The notes beneath the pieces were generated by a model. That model had not been told where the DNA came from and searched no databases. It was given only the letters and a program-made list of their open reading frames with translations. From positions 9,114,001 to 9,178,000 of the forward strand of contig CAJFCV020000003.1 of NCBI GenBank assembly GCA_904066235.2: DNA of 64,000 nucleotides, written 5' to 3'. The position numbers and the translations under genes were made by a program. This document shows, in pieces, positions 1 through 12,933 of this stretch. The DNA is from Bursaphelenchus xylophilus. Lineage: Eukaryota > Nematoda > Chromadorea > Rhabditida > Aphelenchoididae. Within the stretch, counting starts at the first letter, position 1; every line of letters starts with the position of its first letter.

Positions 1-3000
1 CCGAGCTTTTTTCTCGGGATATTGTGGTGGGAGAACGTCGAGAGCTGTTTTATATGATACTTTATACATTTTTTTTGAGGGCTCGTCGCGCTTTTTAGTG
101 GAGATACATATAAGTTTGTTTTTGTCATTGATTTTTGGCAAAAAGTTTTGATATTTGGACCATATAGCTGTTGCCTCTATATCTCAAAGAGAGGACAGCA
201 AATCTTGATCAAATTTCGCACAGAAACTCTGTACAGATCTAACATTAACTACTGAAAATCTTAGCCCAGACTTTACAGAGAAAGCTGAGATATTCAACAA
301 TTTTAGCAGCAAGATAGTACGCCAAGTGCCGAGAGCGGTCAAAGAGAAAAACTCTTTTTGCTGTAATTTTTTAAATTTTACGTCTAAAAGAAGTTATTTT
401 TAGTACAAACGTTGCTTCAGCAGTTTCAAATAGGGCACAAAACTTTTTGGAAACTTTTTATTCCAAAATTAGCAAACCTCGAATTTTTGCCAACTTTTCA
501 TCTAAAAAAGTCTCAATAATTTTTGCAAAACGCATGCTGAAAATACGGCATATTTCTTATAAGATACTGTTCTAAATTTTCTTCAAGCTGCTTCAAAATC
601 TTAGCCTTTGGTAACTCCTATTTACACTGCCGTAACTGACTCCTTGCTAATCTCTTTACTATGTTTTTCCTCCACCTTCCATCCTTAGTCACACTCTGAT
701 TCATAAAAGGTCATTTTTTTCCCTCCCCATGACATCTGCTACTAGCTTACTCAACTTTACTAACACCATCCCCACTTTTTAGCATTACTTTTTCCCCAAC
801 TTCTTACTCTCTCTACTTCCTCAACTCCTAAAGCCATTTTCCTTTTTTTTCATGGATATTTAAATTGGATATCCGAAATCATAACCAATTCCGGCTAAGG
901 GAAGACGCGCTCAGATACCGTGTCAGAATCCAATTTATCCGGGGATTTGTTGCGTTCGGCTTTCCTTTTTCTGTCGCATTTCCGGGCGCCTCTTTGGTTC
1001 CGATTCCTTGGCCGATCCCACCGTTCCGGCCCGTGCCTTTTGATGGGCCTACCGCGCTCATTACTCATTAGAGGGGAGTTTCTTTGATGCAGGATTCTTT
1101 GATTAATTTGGGACATTTTGAGGGGAAAAGATGAGGGGATTTTTGGGGCGGAAGATGGGTTAAAGTTTGTGGACAATGTGGCCTTGGTTTGGGAGAGGTG
1201 ACTAATAAAGAGTTTTTGGAGATAAAATTGGAATTTTCTCGAGGCGCTATGCGTGCAAAAAATCAGAGTTTTTGAGATCTTTTACAATTGGCTCTGTTAT
1301 GATGACAAAAATTTTTGCAAAATTTTGAATAAGATTTGATCTTTTGGTTAATTTATCTTTTGTTTTAAATATTTTTTGTGTCAACATGGCTTTTCTGATC
1401 ATATGAGCATGGGTATTTTACAAATCAGCGTCCTAAATAAGTTCCTGAAGCCTTTTTTTTAGAAAAAATTCCAGTTTTTCCAATTTTCCTAGATGTAAAT
1501 TTTGGCCGTTTTTGAAAATTAAAAACTCTTTTCACGGTGTTCTAAAATACTTTAACTCTAATATAAGTTTTTTTATATCGATCCACTAAATCCCCCTCAA
1601 ATTTCTCCCTCATTTCCCTCCCTCCCATCTTTAATCACTTCCCTTGATTGGGAAGTCAAAAAGTTCTGGCCAAATCCAATTTCTCGTGGCCACAAAAACC
1701 CCTCTCCCTTCTCCAAGTCATTTATTTCGTGGAAAAAAGTCTTGGGACACATGGGTCGGAGGCGCTGTTCCTTTTTTCCGCCCCGATCCAAGCCGGTTCC
1801 AATCCAATGCCATCAAAAAAATTCCATTGGGTTTTCGCGCAAAAGGTTTTTTTTTTGTATTCCGAGATCTTTTCCTCCATTTTGGAGGTTTTGTAGCTTG
1901 AAAAGTAATGATTCTGGAGACTGTTCGAAGGCGGGATGGGGTGGAAATTTGGGGGTTCGGAATATAATTGGATCTTGGCTGGGGATCCGTTGGATTTTTT
2001 TTGTTTTTAAAAATGTTTTTTGGTTTTCTAAAATCCCAAAAAAGTTCTAAAAACTAAGATTTTTTCAAAATTCACATGAATCTGGATGAATTTTGGCACA
2101 AATTGAAATTAGAATTTTCTAAATTTTTATGAAAATCATTGATTTTAAAATTCCTAAATTTTCGAAATTTTCGAATCTCCTCTAGCCTCACTTTCTGACC
2201 CCATATTAGCCTCAACGCTCTAAATCTTGGGTATTTTTAGCCTTTACTTTGATTTATTACAAGCCACATTACCGCTACGTGGCCTACGCTCTCTCTCTCC
2301 GCCATTTACGCCTCAATTTCCCGTTTTTATTTTGGGTTATGTAAATGAGCTCGTTAAATTTCTTTATGGATTTTTTTTGTTTCCTATGTGTTCCTTGGGC
2401 TGTTATAATTTGTATGTTTCTTTGGATTGATAATTTTTTGTCGAAGATACGGAATTTTTTCATTTTTTAAAAGACGCTTTCTTCAGACTTACTTAAAATT
2501 TGGCATGTCCACTCTACACGTTGCATCAGTATTTAGCTGAAAATTTGAACTCATTCTTTAAAGTTTATGGGCTAAAATCACGCCTTAGAAATCTAAGACA
2601 TTCTATAAAAAAGTCTAATCATTATTTGCTCCCATGCTCATCAATATCAATCCAATTTAAAAAACGCCTACTGTTCTTACGACTACTAGTAATAAACCTT
2701 CTGCAAGTAGCTTCCACCAACTTAATTTCATCCAATTAATCTCCCAGCCATACTCCAATATTCCTCATTGTCATCAATCCCTTCTTGCATGAGATTCCAC
2801 TTAACGGCGTGGAATCGAAGCCACCTGTTGGGAATAAAAAATAAGAAAAACATCTTCTTCCTTCGTATCTTCGGATTCCAGAACATGTTTCGAGCATTAT
2901 ATGGGCATGTAAGGACATGTGTAAATGGATTATTCCGGGCTTCTCGGCACTACATTTTCTTGGGCCGAGATGTGAGATATTTATTTTATATGTAGATTAT

Positions 3001-4236
3001 AGTAAAAAGATGACATATGGCTGGAATTTTTAACATTTTTTGAAAGTTCTTGAAGTTATATATATTGTATTTGACTTTTTGATAGCTCCACTATGCTTTA
3101 TCTTTCTTTTCAACTACTTTTTTGACCTTTTTCCCGCAAAAAATCCCTTAATCCTCCAAAAAACCCCTTTTTTCTCTTGTATTATAATATTTCTGTATTT
3201 TTTTGCGGAAAAGACCCCTTTGTCGGGAGGCAAACGCCTCGCTTTACACCTTACTGCCCATTTATTGTCTCCGCCGTGCATAACAGCTGGTCGGAACACG
3301 GCTTTCTTTTGTTTCTCTCCTTGTAATATCCCCCCGTTTACCGCTCCCTTTCCACATTTTCCCTGATCCCGAAGAATTTGCATCGGAAAATCGTAAAATC
3401 TCCACTTCGGAGGCCATTAAAAGAGCGTCAAAAAATTGCGTTGCACCCCCCGAAAGTTTGGTTTATCTGAAGTTATCAGCCCGGAAAAAGAGCTGATCGG
3501 AAAAATAATTTGAGCGGAAGCTCTCAAGTTCTTGCTGATAAAGTCAAATTTTACGAGCAAAAATTAGAATTTTGGGGAAAATGGTGTAATAAAAGAAAAT
3601 AAAGAGGTTTTTTTTGATTTTTGGTGGGATGAGTGAGCTTTGGACGACGAAAAAAACATGAGAACTGATCAAAAATCAAAAAAAGAACACATTACAAAAA
3701 AATTTCAAAAAAAGACCATTCCAATTAAGTCAAAGATTTGCATAAATAACACATGATTTTTTCTAAGAATTCTGAGAAAGTTTTATACAGCGTTATGCAG
3801 AAATTACTAAAAATTTTTTTGTAAAATTTAAAAATTTAAATTTTGAAAAAAAATGTTTTTTTTAAATTTTTTAATTAACAAATCGTATTAAAAATAGTCC
3901 TAGTAAAGCTTTCAGCCCATAAACAACTCCAAAATTAGTAATTTCCATAAAAAACAAACTAATTTTTTCCGAAAAATACTTGTTATGTCATTTTACCTCC
4001 AAAAAATAATTTATAATCGCCGAACAGGTGTTTTATCCCTCCGATAAGATACGAAGGAGCGTCTGGCCGATCTCAAAGACCCCTGCGAACAATGAATGAC
4101 CTGTCCGAAAATTTTTTGAGACCCAAGTCTTCACCTTGTCTAAATTTTTTCGAGTTTAAAAAAAATTTTTTGTGAAACTCAAAAAATTTGGTAAAATAAA
4201 CAAACAGATCGTTAATTACAGCCAGTCCAAGGTGAG
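1..4236. other. Non-coding region upstream of the mig-10-like gene
   Basis: I see no convincing exon here; the open frames are short and low-complexity. A GC-richer block at about 880-1070 stands out from AT-rich flanks. A diverged copy of a dispersed repeat family lies at about 160-400 on the minus strand. Upstream exons of the mig-10-like gene could lie here or beyond the left edge, because the first exon I call is preceded by a splice-acceptor-like TTACAG. Confidence 0.6.
160..400 (-). repeat. Diverged copy of dispersed repeat family R1
   Basis: Read on the minus strand, this stretch resembles the core of the 51631-52083 element. It has a 'tttttctctttgaccgctctc' type segment followed by a 'gttgaatatctc' type segment at similar spacing. 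The ends are not resolved. Confidence 0.5.
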
Positions 4237-7200
4237 ATGATGTCCAGTTACGCCGGCTCGCAGCTCCCGCCGAAACCGCCGACCCCGGCGAAAGGGGGCG
4301 GGGCCTCGGAAAACGCGACCGCAGCCCTCGCTTCCCCCCTCCACAGCGATTCCCCGGCTGTGATTCTGCGGCCCGCCGTTCCCGCCAAACCCAACATCGA
4401 CATTGTGCGCTACAGCATGGCCAATGTGCAGGGTGAGTCATCGAATTTGAATATTCTAATTTTTAAAGTTTAATTTGTAATATTTTTCTAATTTTTTTAA
4501 AGTTTTAGAGAAAACTTGTGTAATAAAAAGTCCAAAAAAAGGATGGGAGATAAAAAATTGCTTGAGACGCTTTTTTAGCTAGAAATTTTGTAATGTTTAG
4601 TGTAAAAGTAATTTTTTTGAAGGAGACGGATTTTCAAGGTCATTTTTAGTAACAATTTGCACTTTTTTGGAAATTTTTGTAAACTTTTTTGCAAAATCAA
4701 GCCAACAAAAGGTTTTCGGCGTATTTTACAACTAACAATTTTACACTTAATTCAATTTTTCATCAAGATTTGTACATTTTCCAACTTTTTTTTTAAAAAA
4801 TTCTTTTTCAAATTTTCATAATTCCCCCTCTGAAATTCAGATGACCTTGACGATGTCCTGAACGAACTCCTGGAGCTGGGAAACACGCTTTCCGGCCCGG
4901 CAGCTGACCAAATCTTGTATGGGATCAATCCGATCGCGTCCTCTTCTTCATGTCATTCCCAACTTAATGTCCACTCCACACCCACCCCAGCCAATGTAAT
5001 GACTTCGATGAATCCTCAAAATGCTCAGAAAGTCATCAATCTTCAACCAGTAAGCATTTTATTTCACTATTTTACCAAAAATGCAAAAAAAAATTACTTT
5101 TTTAAACTTTTTTTTGCAATATTATATTTTGACCTCAAGATACCAAGGTATAATCTGCAATTTTTTGATGGAAAAATATTTTTTTGACCTTAAAATTACG
5201 TTGCAAGGGAAGAAAGCCCTCTTATCTTTGTTTTCCAACCTTTCTCTCAAGCCCTTTTTTTGTTATTAATTAGCCTAATGAGGCGTAAAAGAAGGCTTTT
5301 CTTTGCGATTAAATCCTCGCTTTTTCCAGTCCAATTGCTTCGACCATCTTGATGGTCCGGTCCGTCAACCGACCGACCTGTGCGCCAGTCCGGACAATGA
5401 CTCGGCGTATGGGGACAGCTCGTCGACCGAGTTCTCGACCGGCCATCGCTATCGGCATTCCGAGTTTTCGAGCAACGACAGTTATCGGGGCAGTTTGAAT
5501 ACTCCAAGTCCGACGAATCAGGTGAGATTTTTGATTTTTGAGGCGTATAGGGGTTAAAGTTTTTATTTTTTATATAATATACTTTGTAAAAAAATGAACT
5601 TTTTGGACAGCAGACTTTGTAAAAAATGAAAAAAAATTTGAATTTTTGTATACCAAACAATCCTCCCTTAGTCCCCCCTTACCATTTTTTACCAATCTTT
5701 TATGACTCATCAGACTTTTTTACAATGACTTGAGAAGCTTTCAGAAGCCCGCAAAATGCTTCAGGAGCTTCTTGAAATATTCATAAATCGCTGACACATT
5801 TCAATCCCCATGTTTTTACGATTATTATTGTGGGAAAAGGTGGGGGGAAAATGATTAAGGCGGTATTTACCGCCCCTCTTCCCAACCTGAATCATGTCTG
5901 GCTGCAAAGTTGAGCGATGCGGCATGGGCTTTGTGGCGCAAAAAAATGGCGATAGGGTTAAGTTGCGGGCTGAGGAATGGCCCGTTGATTGAGAGGTATT
6001 GATGAGATGTCAAGGGGCATAATGGATCGGAAAATAAAAAAAATAAGAGATTAGAGTTTCATGGAGTGAAAATTTGGACTTTTTTGGTCATTATTTTTAG
6101 AAAAAATGAGTTTTTTTTCAAGCAAGGAGAGTAAAAAAATTTGAATAATTTTTGGCATAATTTTGGCAAAGACTTGTGTTTATTTTGGCCAACAAATCTT
6201 TCCGGTTTCTTTAAAAAATTCTGGGATTTTCTGCACTTTTTTTTATGTTATTTTAGTCATCTAGTGTAATGTTTTCTTTACCCGATTTCCCCATTGACAT
6301 GTCATCTTTGCCCATTCAAGACCCCACCTTTGTTTCAACTTGTACTTTCCGTTCGCTAATCCGACCTGCTGTTTGACACGGTCCCCTCGAAACAGTGGCC
6401 AAACAAAAGCCTCTTCTCCCCTCCACCTGATCCCCCCAAAAGTTTTTCGAACATCTGTCCACTCGAAAGCGCGCGTCCATACTCTTGCTGCGGTCCGAGT
6501 TTCCTTCCGTTCCTTTTCAATTCTGGCACTAATAATCCGCAAAGAAAAGGGAGCGAAAGAATGGAACTTCTGCCGTAATAAACATTGGGGCTTAATTTGA
6601 AGCTTCGAAGGCGAGAGTTTTGGCGGAAGTTGGGCGGAAAGAAGGGTCGATGAACCGCCGAAAAGATTGCATAAGTACTCTTAGGGCATATGTCCGCTAG
6701 CAAAGGCACAAAGACCATATAAATCTTACCGTATAACAGCAAAAAATCAAAGTTTAAAAAGTCATCAATTCAAAGTTGATATCAAGAATAATGTCGGCAG
6801 GATTCCGATCAAGCTCATCAACATTCCGCAAACTTTTTATCACACTTTGAACCGGCTTTCTTTCTTGCAGGTCTCCCCCAAATCTTCGGACAGCGGCACC
6901 AACGAGCCGCAGCTCACCGACGATGAGCTCAAGGCTCTCAAGATCAAAGAGGCCTTGGAGAAGATGAAGGAGGCGAAACGGAAGAAGATCTATGTCAAGT
7001 TCTTCTTGGAGGACGGCTCGACAAAGGGCCTCCTAATTGATGAGCGCTGGACTGTCGCCGACACCATGAAGCAACTGGCGAACAAGTTGGGCGTCTTCCT
7101 GACACCTGAGCATGCGATTGTGGAAGAGTACCCGGAAATGCATATAAGTAAGCAGATAACTGATAAGTCTAAAGTCTTAAACACGACTAGACACCTCATG

Positions 7201-10200
7201 ACATAAGAAAACAAAATATAGATCATATTTTATATTATCCATGATGACCTAATATAAGGTCATCTTTGAAGTTCATGTTTGCTCTAGTTGATATCGCGGA
7301 ATGACCATTATATGCATGTATAGTACCTAAGGGTAATTAGGAAGAAAAATCAAGGGCATTTATTTCGTGGCTTGGCTGAATTTTTTGTTATTTTGCCATT
7401 TATATTATCCATGATGACCTAATATAAGGTCATCTTTGAACTTTATGTTTCGCTCTTGTTGATATCGCGGAATGACAATTAGACGCATATATAGTATCTA
7501 AGAGTGTCTAGGAAGAAAAATTAAAGGCATTTACACCTTGTCTAAGCTGAATTTTCTTTTATTTTGCCATTTATATTATCCATGATGACTTAAAATAAGG
7601 TCAGCTGTAACTGCCACACTTTTTATCCAATCCAAGCTATTTTACTTCCCAATCACAGCTTATTCCCTACAAATTCAGGTCGTTGAATTTCCCTATGCCC
7701 TTCTCACCTCACCCGCCGCGATCTCCCCCATTTCTTCGGAGGATATTATTTTTGGTTTAATTAACCGAAAAGTGTGTAATCCGATCGGGATTAAGATGGC
7801 GGGGATCCGGACCATCTCTCTCCACTCCACGACGACAGTTGGGCTCTGATCCAAAAACAAATCCAGCTGTCTTGAAATTAGAATATTTCTGAAGAGAGAT
7901 TTAATGCACTCGCTTCGGGGCGCTTCAAGGCTGAGGCAGGGAAGTTGTCGGGAGAAAATGACAGGCTGTTCGTGGTAGTTGGCGGTAAAAAGAAAGAAGA
8001 ATATGCGAGAAAATAAAGGGTGGAACATATTGGAGGCATAAAATTAGCTAAAATCGGTGTTTGAATATGCAAATTTTCTGAAATTTTTGAATTTTTTTAA
8101 ATATGCAAATTTGAAAACAAAAGGTGGAATAGATGAAAATTAAAATTTCGGACAAAATTTTAGCTATTTTAGACCGCGTTTTGCAGAATTAACTCAAAAA
8201 TTTCATTTTAAAAGTCAAAAATCTCGATTTATAAAAAATGCTCAAAAAGACAAGATAATTTGAATGATCTTTTTAGCTTTTCTTTATGCAAATATATGGT
8301 CATTCAGCTGTCTTAAGGTCACATTGTTACGTAATCATCTCAAAAATCAAACCCTTGACCTTCATTTCCCTAAAATTGCATAATTTTCAGAGCGAATCTA
8401 CGAAGACCACGAGATGGTCGTGGAAAATATTGAAGACTGGTTGGCCGACTCCAAGAACAAGCTGTATTTCATTCGACGCCCCGACAAATACTGTTTTATC
8501 CATGCTCCGGAGCAATATCTTCTCACCGAAAAATTCGAGTACGATTTCCCCTCGCCCGAGGCGGAATGGAGCCCGAAAAATCGACAGGAACTCCTGGCCA
8601 AGTACACCCAGAACGAGGGCCAAGTCCCCGAACTCGAGGGCTACCTGCTGCTGAAAGCGGACGGCAAGAAGAGCTGGAAAAAACACTATTTTGTCCTCCG
8701 GGCATCCGGCCTCTATTACTGCCCAAAGGGGAAAATGAAGAGCGCCAAGGATCTGCAATCCCTGATGACTGTGTACAATAATCAAATATACACCTGCACT
8801 GACTGGAGGAAGAAATACAAGGCCCCCACGCCCTTCGGGTTCGCCGTGAAACACCCCAAAATCCAAGTCAAAACCTCAAAATATATCAAATATGTGTGTA
8901 CAGAAGATGAGAAAACTTTCCGCAAATGGGTCACCGCGCTCAGAATAACCAAGGTAGGAGTTGTTTGGACGAAAAAAAGATTTTGAATTTGAATATGCAA
9001 ACTTTTTTAAAAAATTAAAAATTAAAAATATTTTAATAAGGAAAATTTTTTTAAACCATTTTCATCAAAATTCCAGCGATTTTTTGCGATTTTTCATTTT
9101 TGAAATTTTTGGATTTTCAATTTTTTTAATTCGAAATAATGCAAAAAATGTAAGAATATCAATACCATTGATATTGAAAAATCAATTTACTTTTATCCAA
9201 ACATCTTTTCACCAATCAAATTTTAATTTTTTTCCAGAACACCGCTTCCGTTCTCCAAAAGAATTACCAAAATATCCATGAAGAAAACAAGAAACAAGCC
9301 CCAATTCATGTCGATGTCCAATCCTCGGTCCATTCCATGGACTTTTCGCGATTAAATCTAAACAATTCAAGGCCCAGCAGTATGAACAGTGGCCATAATT
9401 CATCGAGGATTTCATTGGCTTCGAGTCGATTTGGAGTAAATGAAAATGTCATCCAACCCTCGACTTCGAATACTGCTTTTGATCAAGTGAGTAAAAGGGC
9501 AATCTGAGGGGAAAATATTGGATAAGGGGGTGATAAAAACAACCGATATTTTATTGAAAATTTGAAGAATTTTTTTGATAATTTTGGAAGTTTTTGAATT
9601 TGCTTTCTTGGGGTATTTTTTGTCTGAAAAAATTGATCTCCAAATAAAGCTTTTTTGATCCTGAAAATTGAAAAATTATTTCGCTGATTTGACAAATCAT
9701 GTTTAATTACGTATTTTACAATCTTTCAGGACGACTGTGGCACGATCAAACGTCAGCCTCCGCACGATCCGAACTCCCTTTTCAACGGCTTCAGATCCCC
9801 TCCTTTAACCCTCCCACCAGCCCCACTGAGAGGCTCAACCGGGAACTCGGTCCGCTTCTCCAGCAGTACCAGCAACAGTGGAGAGAACTTGAATTCGATC
9901 TCCAACAATGATGGCGGCGATACCGATTCGGACGAGGAGCAATTCCCGCCTCCGCCGGATTTCTCGGTTTTCCGGCAAAGTCCGGCGGTCCCAGTGATCG
10001 CTCCGATACAGCCAGTCAGCGTGATGATGGGACAGCAAAATGGAATCAATGGCACGGGCTATAGACCTCCAATTGTAAGGATATACGAGTTTTTATGGGG
10101 GTTTAGGGGGTGGAAGGGGAGAATTATTTTATTTTTGGGGATTTTGATGATTTTTGGGAGGATTTTTTATTTTTCAAATTGCTAGAAAAGGGTTATTTTT

Positions 10201-10573
10201 ATTGATGATGAATGCTAAGCTATTACTTTAAACTATTTTTTCTATAATTTACGTTCCGTTGAGACACTAAAAATTTCAATTTTCTCGAGTATTTACAATA
10301 TAATTTTTGAACAAAAAATCATCACAGATCCCATTTTTTCGGGTTTATTGAAATCTTTATATATTAAATTCACCTACTACATTAACATTTCAGGTCCTCC
10401 CCTCTGCAATTTCGCGTCCCACCGGCCCCAAAATCCCCCCTCCTCCGCCGCCGAAGCGCTCCGAAAACACCCGTCTCCAATCCGCAAATCCCCAGCACAA
10501 ACAACAGATGGATCTGTTCACGGAGCTGCAGCAGGCGACCCTGCGGCAAAAGCAACGAATCGAAGGGAACTGA
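4237..10573 (+). CDS. mig-10: MIG-10/lamellipodin/RIAM-type RA-PH adaptor
   Basis: Exons: 4237-4432, 4841-5049, 5330-5521, 6871-7147, 8391-8953, 9238-9486, 9730-10074, 10394-10573; all join in frame to 736 aa. MRL-family adaptors link Ras-like GTPases and phosphoinositides to Ena/VASP proteins, driving lamellipodia and, in worms, axon guidance and cell migration. The acidic segment [17 protein letters not shown] near residues 66-82 matches the N-terminal region of RIAM. An RA domain starts near residue 238 ([20 protein letters not shown]). After the linker [16 protein letters not shown] comes a PH domain near residues 372-480 ([20 protein letters not shown] to [10 protein letters not shown]). 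The tail carries [10 protein letters not shown], a canonical EVH1 ligand, and a PPPPPPK run. Start: the exon follows TTACAG at 4216-4221 and the frame is open back to that acceptor, so it may be a trans-spliced first exon or an internal exon. The symbol follows the C. elegans orthologue. Confidence 0.93.
6290..6650. promoter_or_regulatory. GC-richer island inside mig-10 intron 3, possible internal promoter or enhancer
   Basis: The 1.35-kb intron before exon 4 is AT-rich except for this block. It contains no splice-compatible exon in the gene's frame that I can find. The C. elegans gene has alternative 5' ends, so an internal promoter is plausible. This is inference from composition and position only. 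Confidence 0.3.
7227..7610. repeat. Tandem repeat, period about 170-171 bp, 2.2 copies, in mig-10 intron 4
   Basis: The segment TATATTATCCATGATGACC begins at 7231 and 7401, with a third, slightly changed copy starting at 7572. The bodies between align well: each has 'gttgatatcgcggaatgac', a 'tagtacctaag' or 'tagtatctaag' segment and 'gaagaaaaat'. Each unit contains a small hairpin, GATGACCT-AATATA-AGGTCATC. Confidence 0.85.
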
Positions 10574-10667
10574 GACCTCGCAAATGTCCTCCATGACGCA
10601 TGATTACATTTCTACTCCAGTCAGAACGTTCCGGTGTTTTTTCTAAATTATTTTATATTCCAATTGT

Positions 10668-10673
10668 AATAAA
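10668..10673 (+). terminator. Polyadenylation signal AATAAA of the mig-10-like gene
   Basis: A canonical AATAAA lies 95 bp after the stop codon of the preceding plus-strand gene, within a short AT-rich 3' UTR. Confidence 0.7.
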
Positions 10674-10899
10674 AGGCTGCCATTTTTAAAGTGAGATTCG
10701 TTCGGAGGTTCGTGCTCTTATGGGTCGCGCATTCGGGCGCGTTGGTAGGCCAGGTATCGGACGTCGTTCGGGTGATAGGGACCCATCCGCGAATCTCCGT
10801 TCCATTTGAAAATCGTTCGAGTGTACCTGAAGGGAAGTGTTGTAAAAGAATGCCTTACAACTCAAAAAATATGAATCCAATTTAAGTAAAATCTTTTTA

Positions 10900-11200
10900 A
10901 ATACACTCTAAATTGCCAATTATCCTATCCAGTAAAACTTTACTTCATAGACTTCAAGATTATTCAAGATATTCAACGACTTTTTCCGATAGAACATGTC
11001 GAATTAGGAGAGTGGCATAGAGAAAAAGAGTGTTTTTGACTGTAACTTTTTGCAGCTTTCGCTGAAAGAAACTTATTCCTTTTACAAAAATTGCTCTTTA
11101 TGTTAGGTATTTTCTGATCCCAGATTTTGGTAAAATACGTTTGTAGAAAAAATCCTTTACTTTAGTTTCGAAAAATTCTTTTGCCAAAGTTGACTCCGAA
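10900..11200 (-). repeat. Diverged copy of dispersed repeat family R1
   Basis: On the minus strand the stretch carries the family's core order: a 'tttttctctatgccactctcc' type segment, then 'gttgaatatctt' about 50 bp on. It lies between the mig-10-like gene and the small peptide gene. No open frame is associated with it. Confidence 0.45.
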
Positions 11201-11249
11201 AATCATAAAAAAAGCTAAATGTATTTTCCGATCAATTTTACAACTCTCC

Positions 11250-11681
11250 TTACCACGAAGGCCAATCCTGCGGAGCATACCGTCCTACAGTTCCTTGATA
11301 GAACTTGGTTCCGGCATGTGGGCGGGCATATTTTCGTAGCTCTTCTGGATAGTAGTAGGTCTGTCGTTTCGGTCGGATAAAGCCATTTACTGCCAGAATA
11401 AGACCTGAAAATCAATTTTCAAGAGTGATTACTTAACGTATTTTACTACTATAAAATTACAAACTAAGAATTATAAGTCTAATCACCAAAAAAATTATTA
11501 GTGGCGATGAAAAAAAAACTTATTTTTGATGTCTAAAACAAGATCGCAAAGGGATTTTTTGATCTTCAAAGTCATCAAAAATAATTCTTTCACCGAAAAA
11601 AAACATATACTAATATTGAATCCTCTAAAGTCATCAAAAATCCCTCAAAAACTTACAGAACAGCAGGATCGCCAACTTCAT
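11250..11681 (-). CDS. Small secreted peptide precursor (59 aa), candidate neuropeptide
   Basis: Two exons on the minus strand, 11657-11681 (25 nt) and 11250-11404, join across GTAAGT and TTTTCAG to a 59-residue protein. It begins with a clear signal peptide (MKLAILLFCLILAVNG). Then comes FIRP and a Lys-Arg site directly followed by Gln-Thr-Tyr-Tyr-Tyr-Pro, so cleavage after KR would give a 37-residue peptide starting with Gln and ending in PQDWPSW. There are no cysteines and no amidation Gly-Lys/Arg at the C terminus. I do not recognise the family. The tiny first exon, splitting the signal sequence, explains why a simple ORF scan misses the start. The canonical splice sites, signal peptide and dibasic site together make a real gene likely. 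Confidence 0.7.
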
Positions 11682-12215
11682 GATGCCCCCACTGGTGTCG
11701 GCGTCTGATCAGCGCCCTCCTGGATGTGCCCGGATCCACGCGTTCCGCCGCTTTGGCACTCCCTTTCCCAAACCGCAAGTTTTCCGGATCCGCCGACGAC
11801 GAACCAAAAAGCGAACGTAAAACCGGCTCTGATGGAGAGAATATACGGACGAACTTGGTGATCTTCTTTATTTATTTACATGTAATCGCGAACGATTAAC
11901 TGCCCTTGAGTCGCCTGGGAAGAGGGAGTTGCATAAAAACTTGATTTTTTGCTTTTGGCTCGCGCCTCAGGCATTTTGCTTCGAGAGGAGCAAAAGGGCA
12001 GCAATTTGGGAGGGAAAGGAGCGCGGATCGCGGGTAATCAAGGGATTTTTGGGCAATTTGCAGGTAAACAAGGATCTTTTTGAAGGCTAATCGAGATCTA
12101 TCGAGTCGTGTGGAGCTTGTAATTACTTGGGACGAAGCACAAACGAGATTCGGGAGAATTATTGTATAAGAAATTAGCCAAAAGTTCTGCAAGCGCTCCC
12201 TTTTTTCTTATTGTA

Positions 12216-12223
12216 TGACGTCA
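12216..12223. promoter_or_regulatory. CRE-like palindrome TGACGTCA
   Basis: A perfect consensus CREB/ATF octamer lies about 535 bp upstream of the start codon of the minus-strand secreted peptide gene. The octamer is visible; the regulatory role is inference. Confidence 0.3.
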
Positions 12224-12239
12224 TCTGTGACGCCAAAAT

Positions 12240-12790
12240 TTTAAATCATGTGTAGTAAGCGTTAAATCAGCCTCTCAGACGTCTTCATCAAGTTTTTAGA
12301 GACATGACGCAGCTAGGGAAAAACTTGACCCATTGAGTCAAGTGTCCCCTCTCAGCTGAAACAGTAAAAAATTGATACAAGTTTGATCCGATGAGATTTC
12401 TTACAAGTTTTTTTTAGTTAATGTGAGAAAACGTGCCACTCAAACTTAGCCTTTACATGTGAGAATTTGCTAAAAAAATATAGTCCGTATACTATGTAAT
12501 CGGAAAATATCACTTTCTTTAATTTTTGACTTTATGGCAACATCGCTAACTATAGTATGTTACCTTTAAATCAACCTGAGGTTCCCTATGTCAAATTTCA
12601 GAGCAATGTGCGGTATCCAGAGCAACACTTGACACATGTGTCAAGTGTCTCCTTCAAATAGGAAATCATAAAAATCACAATGTAACTTTGCCGTAGTCTC
12701 ATGGTTTCACTTTCAGTTGCACTCCATGGAGCTCCAAGTTCAGGTTTTCCCCGCTTCCACCCAGACCAGGAAGAAAGTCCGGTACATAAT
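12240..12790. repeat. Diverged tandem duplicate with TTGAC...GTCAA dyads
   Basis: A dyad near 12323-12343 and a perfect 24-bp palindrome at 12625-12648 share the flanks 'gttaaatca' or 'tttaaatca', then 'tcaa.ttt.agag', and after the dyad 'gtcaagtgtc.cct'. They lie in the same orientation about 300 bp apart, suggesting a degraded tandem duplication. Outer limits are approximate. Confidence 0.5.
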
Positions 12791-12933
12791 TTATAAAAAT
12801 GACGGCTGACCCAATTATCAGACAAATGATAAAAGCCGCTGAATCAAGAATGCGTTTATACCCGTTTTGGTGATATTAAATTAGAGATCAAAACATTCGA
12901 AATACAAGCTGTACAATTTAATTTAGGTTGAGG

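Larger units (their letters stand above)
11700..12930. other. Spacer between peptide gene and amine-receptor gene
   Basis: No exon seen. It lies upstream of the minus-strand peptide gene and downstream of the minus-strand receptor gene. It holds a CRE-type octamer at 12216-12223 and two diverged copies of a roughly 300-bp unit with a TTGAC/GTCAA dyad. Confidence 0.6.
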
